A DNA stretch of 26,641 nt, from assembly GCA_002348535.1 (NCBI GenBank), contig DEBL01000236.1, positions 1,229 to 27,869 of the forward strand, written 5' to 3'. The position numbers were made by a program, and so were the translations under genes. Below are positions 23,042 to 26,641 of this stretch, piece by piece (position 1 is the first letter of the stretch; the number at the start of each line of letters is the position of its first letter). Below the pieces are notes generated by a model, which searched no databases, had not been told where the DNA came from, and was given only the letters and a program-made list of their open reading frames with translations. Source of the DNA: Deltaproteobacteria bacterium UBA2957 (GTDB lineage: Bacteria; Myxococcota_A; UBA796).

Positions 23042-23728
23042 ATGGGCATGAAACTTCTCGCACTGGTCTTGGTGACCGCGGGGTGTGCAAGCAACCGCGG
23101 CCTTCGATTGCCCGGCCCCACCGGCATGGTGGGAACGGAGGGCTATGCATACGTGCCGCCAGAAATGGAAGAAGTTGAACACCTTGAGCCCGTGAGCACC
23201 GGCACCCGCCGCGGGCGCCGTGTGGCCAAGGCAGCCGAGGGCTTCCTTGGGAAAAAACGGATGACCGTGCACGGAAAGAAATACCGCTATGACTGCTCAG
23301 GCATGGTGTGCGCGGCGCACGTCAAAGCCGGACTGAATCTCAGCGGGAACACGCGGTCGATGTATGAATACGCGAAAGAAGTCGGTGTGTTTCACAAGCG
23401 AAAACGACCGGATGTTGGCGATGTTGCATTCTTCGACAACACGTGGGACCGCAACAAGAACGGGCGCCGAGACGACCGACTGACCCACATTGCAATCGTT
23501 GAAAAGGTGGAGCGGGATGGGACCATTACACTCATTCACCTCGGCAACTCCGGAATTAACCGCCTGGTGATGAACCTGAAGCATCCCGGCCACCGCACGA
23601 GCGCACAAGGCAAGCCTTGGAACTCTGTTCTCCGGAACCAAAAGAAAGGCAAGCGTTTGACGGGTGAATTGTTCGCAGGCTTCGGCAGCATATGGTCCGT
23701 GTCGGACAGACGAATCGCGAGTCGCTGA
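23042..23728 (+). CDS. NlpC/P60-like cysteine peptidase, lipoprotein
   Basis: Probable cell-wall peptidase or amidase. From the ATG at 23042 (or 23048) the 228-residue product has a signal (MKLLALVLVTAGC) with the lipobox Cys at 15. The papain-like core shows RYDCSGMVCAAH with catalytic Cys 85, GDVAFFDNTWD, and RLTHIAIVEKV with catalytic His 149. A further polar residue follows in LIHLGNSG. The N-terminal ~60 residues are a Pro/Gly-rich linker, and a basic tail follows the core. The GDVAFF and THIAIV segments are standard in NlpC/P60 and the related CHAP group; I favour NlpC/P60 because of DCSG. Its stop abuts the stop of the convergent carbamoyltransferase with no bases between. Confidence 0.83.
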   Translation: MGMKLLALVLVTAGCASNRGLRLPGPTGMVGTEGYAYVPPEMEEVEHLEPVSTGTRRGRRVAKAAEGFLGKKRMTVHGKKYRYDCSGMVCAAHVKAGLNLSGNTRSMYEYAKEVGVFHKRKRPDVGDVAFFDNTWDRNKNGRRDDRLTHIAIVEKVERDGTITLIHLGNSGINRLVMNLKHPGHRTSAQGKPWNSVLRNQKKGKRLTGELFAGFGSIWSVSDRRIASR

Positions 23729-25405
23729 TCACTGCTTCAACAGATGATCCCCAAGCCATAAGCCCTCAATTCCCGATGCCCGCCATGCTTTGACCGCATC
23801 GGTGGGCGTTCGAACCATCGGCTCTTCGTGCATGTTGAATGATGTGTTGATTAGCACCGGCACATTGGTTTTCGTTCCAAACTCCGAGAGCACACGGTGC
23901 AGGTCGGGATGGGTCTCCTTGTCCACCAGTTGGGGCCGAGCGGTCCCATCCACATGAACTGCCGCAGGTGCAGCCTCCTTGAACGCCGGCGTCACGTCAA
24001 AACACACAGTCATGAAGCGGGCGGACTCGGTTGCTTTTTCGATTCCAACAAACCAGCGCTCTGCGTCCTCTGACCGAACCACCGGGGCAAAGGGCATGAA
24101 CTCCGACCGATTCAACCGTTCATTTAGCCACTGGTTGATGGATGTATCGAAAGGCGAAGCGAGTATTGATCGGTTCCCGAGCGCGCGCGGTCCCCACTCC
24201 ATGCTGCCATCGCAGCGGGCCACCACACCACCCTCTGCCAATAAATCCGCAACACACGCATGCACCTTCGGCGTCTTTTGCCATGGCAAACCGGCCACGT
24301 TCAGTGCGGCCCGAATCCCCTTGGGGTCGGCACGCGTTCCGAAAAATGCATTGGCAAGCCGAGTTGGCGACGAGCCTGCGACGCCCAAGGCCGCACCGAC
24401 GGCCAGCCCACCGTCTCCCATGTGGGGTTTGACCCACAGCGACCCTACCGACTTCAGCGAAGCAATTCTCTGGTTCAGCTTCACATTGGCAAACACGCCA
24501 CCGGCTACCGCCACAGTTTTGATTCCCGTTTGCCGCACCCAGAAATCGACGAATGCGACCACAGCTTGCTCAAGCACATGCTGCGCTGAGGCTGCCACCT
24601 CTTCTTTCGTAAAGTCGTCGAGGACGCGCCAGAATGCATCGTCTGGCCGCGCGCTGCGACGGCTCGTCACGGTCGAAAATCCAGGACCATCGAAGTGTAC
24701 CCGATTCTCCATGTGGCGAACCAAGTCCGGGGGTGGCGTTGCATAGGCAGCGAGGCCTGTAATTTTACCTTCGTGTCTGTTGGGTCGAAACCCCAACCGC
24801 TCCGTGACCCGACTGTAGAAGGTGTTGACGCTCGCCAGACCCGACTGCCGCCATATTCGGTCCAATTGGCCGCTCGCACCGACCGACACCGTTGCAGTGG
24901 TTCCGTCGCCCATCGCATCAACCGTGATGACAAGGCACCGGCTGCTCTCTTGGGTCCGATACGCACCCTCCGCATGAGCCCGATGATGGTCCATCATCTC
25001 AAGACTCGCGTGTTCAAACGGTCGCGCAGTCAGGCGTTTCTCGAGGATTCGTCGGCATGCATCGATCTCAAATGTGTGGAGGCCTGAGGCCCTCAACGAC
25101 GACTGATAGACAATGTAACGATGCAGCCAAGGCGAGAACTGTCCCTGCTCGCGGACCGACTTGTGCCGTTCGGGGAACGCCCGCAATGCGGCCGAGGGCG
25201 TGAAACTGCTCCCCACAACGATGCGATCTACATCGCGCATCTTGACCCCAGCGAGCCGAATCGCCTCATCGATGGCTCCCCAGGGGAAGGCTCCCGAGTG
25301 TTTGACCCGGTCGATCCGTTCCTGATTCACCGCTGATTTCAGCGCGCCATCGACGACCACGGCTGCACCGGCGTCGTGATTGTCCGCGATTCCCAAGATG
25401 ATCAT
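23729..25405 (-). CDS. Carbamoyltransferase, NodU/CmcH/TobZ family
   Basis: Transfers a carbamoyl group from carbamoyl phosphate, through an adenylate intermediate, to a hydroxyl of a sugar or natural product. The 558-residue product has an N-terminal Kae1/YgjD-like domain (ILGIADNHDAGAAVVVDG, DHHRAHAEGAY with the metal-binding His residues, VITVDAMGDG, VAVAGGVFANVKLNQRI, PHMGDGGLAVGAA). The YrdC-like C-terminal domain follows (DGSMEWGPRALGNRSIL, LNRSEFMPFAPVV, NTSFNMHEEPMV). Length is normal and no key segment is missing. The start MIILGIADNHDAG matches family N-termini. It is divergent from a GT4 glycosyltransferase 132 bases away, so a carbamoylated glycan or glycoside is a sensible product. 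The acceptor cannot be told. Confidence 0.94.
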   Translation of the reverse strand: MIILGIADNHDAGAAVVVDGALKSAVNQERIDRVKHSGAFPWGAIDEAIRLAGVKMRDVDRIVVGSSFTPSAALRAFPERHKSVREQGQFSPWLHRYIVYQSSLRASGLHTFEIDACRRILEKRLTARPFEHASLEMMDHHRAHAEGAYRTQESSRCLVITVDAMGDGTTATVSVGASGQLDRIWRQSGLASVNTFYSRVTERLGFRPNRHEGKITGLAAYATPPPDLVRHMENRVHFDGPGFSTVTSRRSARPDDAFWRVLDDFTKEEVAASAQHVLEQAVVAFVDFWVRQTGIKTVAVAGGVFANVKLNQRIASLKSVGSLWVKPHMGDGGLAVGAALGVAGSSPTRLANAFFGTRADPKGIRAALNVAGLPWQKTPKVHACVADLLAEGGVVARCDGSMEWGPRALGNRSILASPFDTSINQWLNERLNRSEFMPFAPVVRSEDAERWFVGIEKATESARFMTVCFDVTPAFKEAAPAAVHVDGTARPQLVDKETHPDLHRVLSEFGTKTNVPVLINTSFNMHEEPMVRTPTDAVKAWRASGIEGLWLGDHLLKQ

Positions 25406-25537
25406 GAGAAAAGTGTAACGCTAAACAACGCCATCACCGCCCTGAAGCCCGATTCAAGCGAAACCCTATTTGCTCTGAACGGGCCGAACTCATGTACCAT
25501 CAACACCGCACCAATCGCACTCGGTTTCCCAAGTATC

Positions 25538-26641
25538 GTGAAGCAAATCCTGACCATCGCACCCCACTTCCCGTCGCCGGCATCGAGCCGGGATGGCCAA
25601 GGGAACTACCTGACGGCTGCTGTGCCGGCCTTGGCGCGGGCTGCGAACTGCGAGGTCCGCGTCCTTGCGCTTCAGATCGGCGATCAACCCCTCCATGAAT
25701 CGGGACAGGGCTGGTCTGTTGATCGAACGCCCCCCCCCACTCCGATCGCATCCGTGTTCGATCTATACCTGCCGAAACGCTTTCGACCGTCACTTGAGGC
25801 TCTCCTGGCCTTCGTAAAACATGAGGCTCGCGAGCTCAGCGTTGACGTCCCCATCTGGGCACACGGGTACGAGACTGGTGCATGCGTTCAGCATCTAACG
25901 GCAGCTGGCTTTCGGGTTGTTGCGGTCCCGCATTACCTTGTGGGAGTGGAGACGATTCACGACCTCGCACTGGGTGATGACGCGATCCGACGGGCTGCGT
26001 TCGACAGCCCGATTGCCACTGCCCTTGGTCGAATCACCCCTCAGCGCGCACGACCAATGGGTGTCCGGTGGGCCAGTCGAGCAGGAGCATGGGCACGCCA
26101 TGGGGTATGGCCTCGCGCCATCAAGACCCAATTCTCCAAACTTGATCTCGAACGCAGAATGATCGCGCATGCCAGCGCCATTGTGGCTGTTGGGCCCAGC
26201 TTTGAGGATGAGATGAACGCCCTGTATCCATGCACCGTCGGGCGCAGTCAATCGGTCATTGGTGGTGGGCCAGACACGCTACCAGAACCCATTTGGCCGT
26301 GGTCGCGGCGTCCTGGCACCTTTCGAATCGCGATGGTGGGCCGTCCAACCGGACAAAAAGGATGGGATTACGCAGCAGAATCGCTGAGCGCGCTGGACGC
26401 TGCGACACTCAGCCGCATCGAGTTGGTCATCATCGGAGGCTTGGGAACGGGCTCCGGGCCCTACTCAGACTACAGCGAACGGGTCAGTCTGCGATTCCAA
26501 GAGGTGGGGATTCCGCGCTTTCAAAACCTCGGTGAACTGAGTCACTGCGAGACCCTGGCGCACCTCGGTGGGGCCGACCTGCTCCTGTTTCCAAGCGTCT
26601 TTGAACCCCTAGGCCTCGTGCTCATCGAGGCCATGCGTTCC
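25538..26641 (+). CDS. GT4-like glycosyltransferase (runs off the right edge)
   Basis: I read this frame directly: it has no stop from before 25420 to the window end. The GTG at 25538 opens KQILTIAPHFPSPASSRDGQ, the usual GT4 N-terminus with a donor/acceptor Gly-rich loop. Later come YETGACVQHLTAAGFRVVAV, ASAIVAVGPSFEDEM, FRIAMVGRPTGQKGWDY and LVIIGGLG. The E-x7-E motif of retaining GT-B enzymes, FEPLGLVLIE, lies close to the edge. The visible 368 codons miss only the last part of the C-terminal domain. No ribosome binding site precedes the GTG, so the start is tentative. A run of nine C at 25730-25738 lies in the coding sequence. The family call is good; the sugar is unknown. Confidence 0.82.
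   Translation, partial: MKQILTIAPHFPSPASSRDGQGNYLTAAVPALARAANCEVRVLALQIGDQPLHESGQGWSVDRTPPPTPIASVFDLYLPKRFRPSLEALLAFVKHEARELSVDVPIWAHGYETGACVQHLTAAGFRVVAVPHYLVGVETIHDLALGDDAIRRAAFDSPIATALGRITPQRARPMGVRWASRAGAWARHGVWPRAIKTQFSKLDLERRMIAHASAIVAVGPSFEDEMNALYPCTVGRSQSVIGGGPDTLPEPIWPWSRRPGTFRIAMVGRPTGQKGWDYAAESLSALDAATLSRIELVIIGGLGTGSGPYSDYSERVSLRFQEVGIPRFQNLGELSHCETLAHLGGADLLLFPSVFEPLGLVLIEAMRS
25730..25738. repeat. Nine-base poly-C tract inside the GT4 gene
   Basis: Nine consecutive C encode part of a Pro run (TPPPTP). The frame is intact on both sides, since the N-terminal GT4 motifs and the E-x7-E motif are in one frame. Such tracts can slip and switch surface glycosyltransferases on and off in other bacteria. 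Confidence 0.6.

Overview
The window (GC-rich, high-fifties percent by eye) looks like chromosomal DNA from a Gram-negative bacterium related to the Myxococcota / former Deltaproteobacteria, probably free-living or marine. The main grounds are several short-signal lipoproteins, one with a Cys-rich TNADC...ACLNDVC segment followed by FG-GAP repeats, a style common in myxobacterial proteomes. Supporting points are an outer-membrane porin, large GT-C membrane glycosyltransferases and a hybrid histidine kinase. The lineage is inferred from protein style, not from a marker gene. I see no transposase, integrase, CRISPR array, tRNA or rRNA. Genes are packed tightly and several convergent pairs touch or overlap at their stops.

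Layout. 1-2882: the start of an unknown leftward gene, a membrane protein of the mannosyltransferase type, and a convergent M23 (LytM) peptidoglycan peptidase. 2883-3508: an AT-rich control region with a 9-bp inverted repeat, then a likely structured non-coding RNA of about 180 nt (6S-like outline) with a strong intrinsic terminator. 3509-5610: a glycosyltransferase-2-like protein, cutA, a lipoprotein and bolA. 5611-5933: two regulatory features back to back. One is a set of four hairpins ending in an intrinsic terminator just upstream of bolA (minus strand). The other is a pair of direct-repeat boxes resembling PhoB/OmpR-family sites facing the next operon. 5934-10594: a three-gene operon of an FG-GAP lipoprotein, a second probable lipoprotein (likely a beta-propeller) and a phosphate-selective porin (OprP/OprO) family protein.

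10607-17152: a leftward lipoprotein, then a tightly coupled rightward series of a dicarboxylate/amino-acid:cation symporter with an unusual SH3-like insertion, a hybrid histidine kinase, a TatD-family hydrolase, tcdA (tRNA ct6A synthesis) and phhA (phenylalanine 4-hydroxylase). 17094-20458: two overlapping leftward GT-C membrane proteins, and a divergent GT2 glycosyltransferase with a possible terminator inside its 3' end. 20590-23728: nadA (long form), a SOUL/heme-binding-like protein and an NlpC/P60-like lipoprotein. 23729-26641: a NodU/CmcH-type carbamoyltransferase and a divergent GT4 glycosyltransferase that runs off the right edge, probably the start of a glycan or exported-glycoside locus.

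The best candidate for something undescribed is the 5797-10594 unit: two large surface lipoproteins of unknown function made together with a phosphate-type porin behind Pho-box-like repeats. This suggests a phosphate-responsive outer-membrane uptake or surface system. The next best are the structured RNA at 3058-3281 and the possible attenuator before bolA. All three rest on sequence reading alone.
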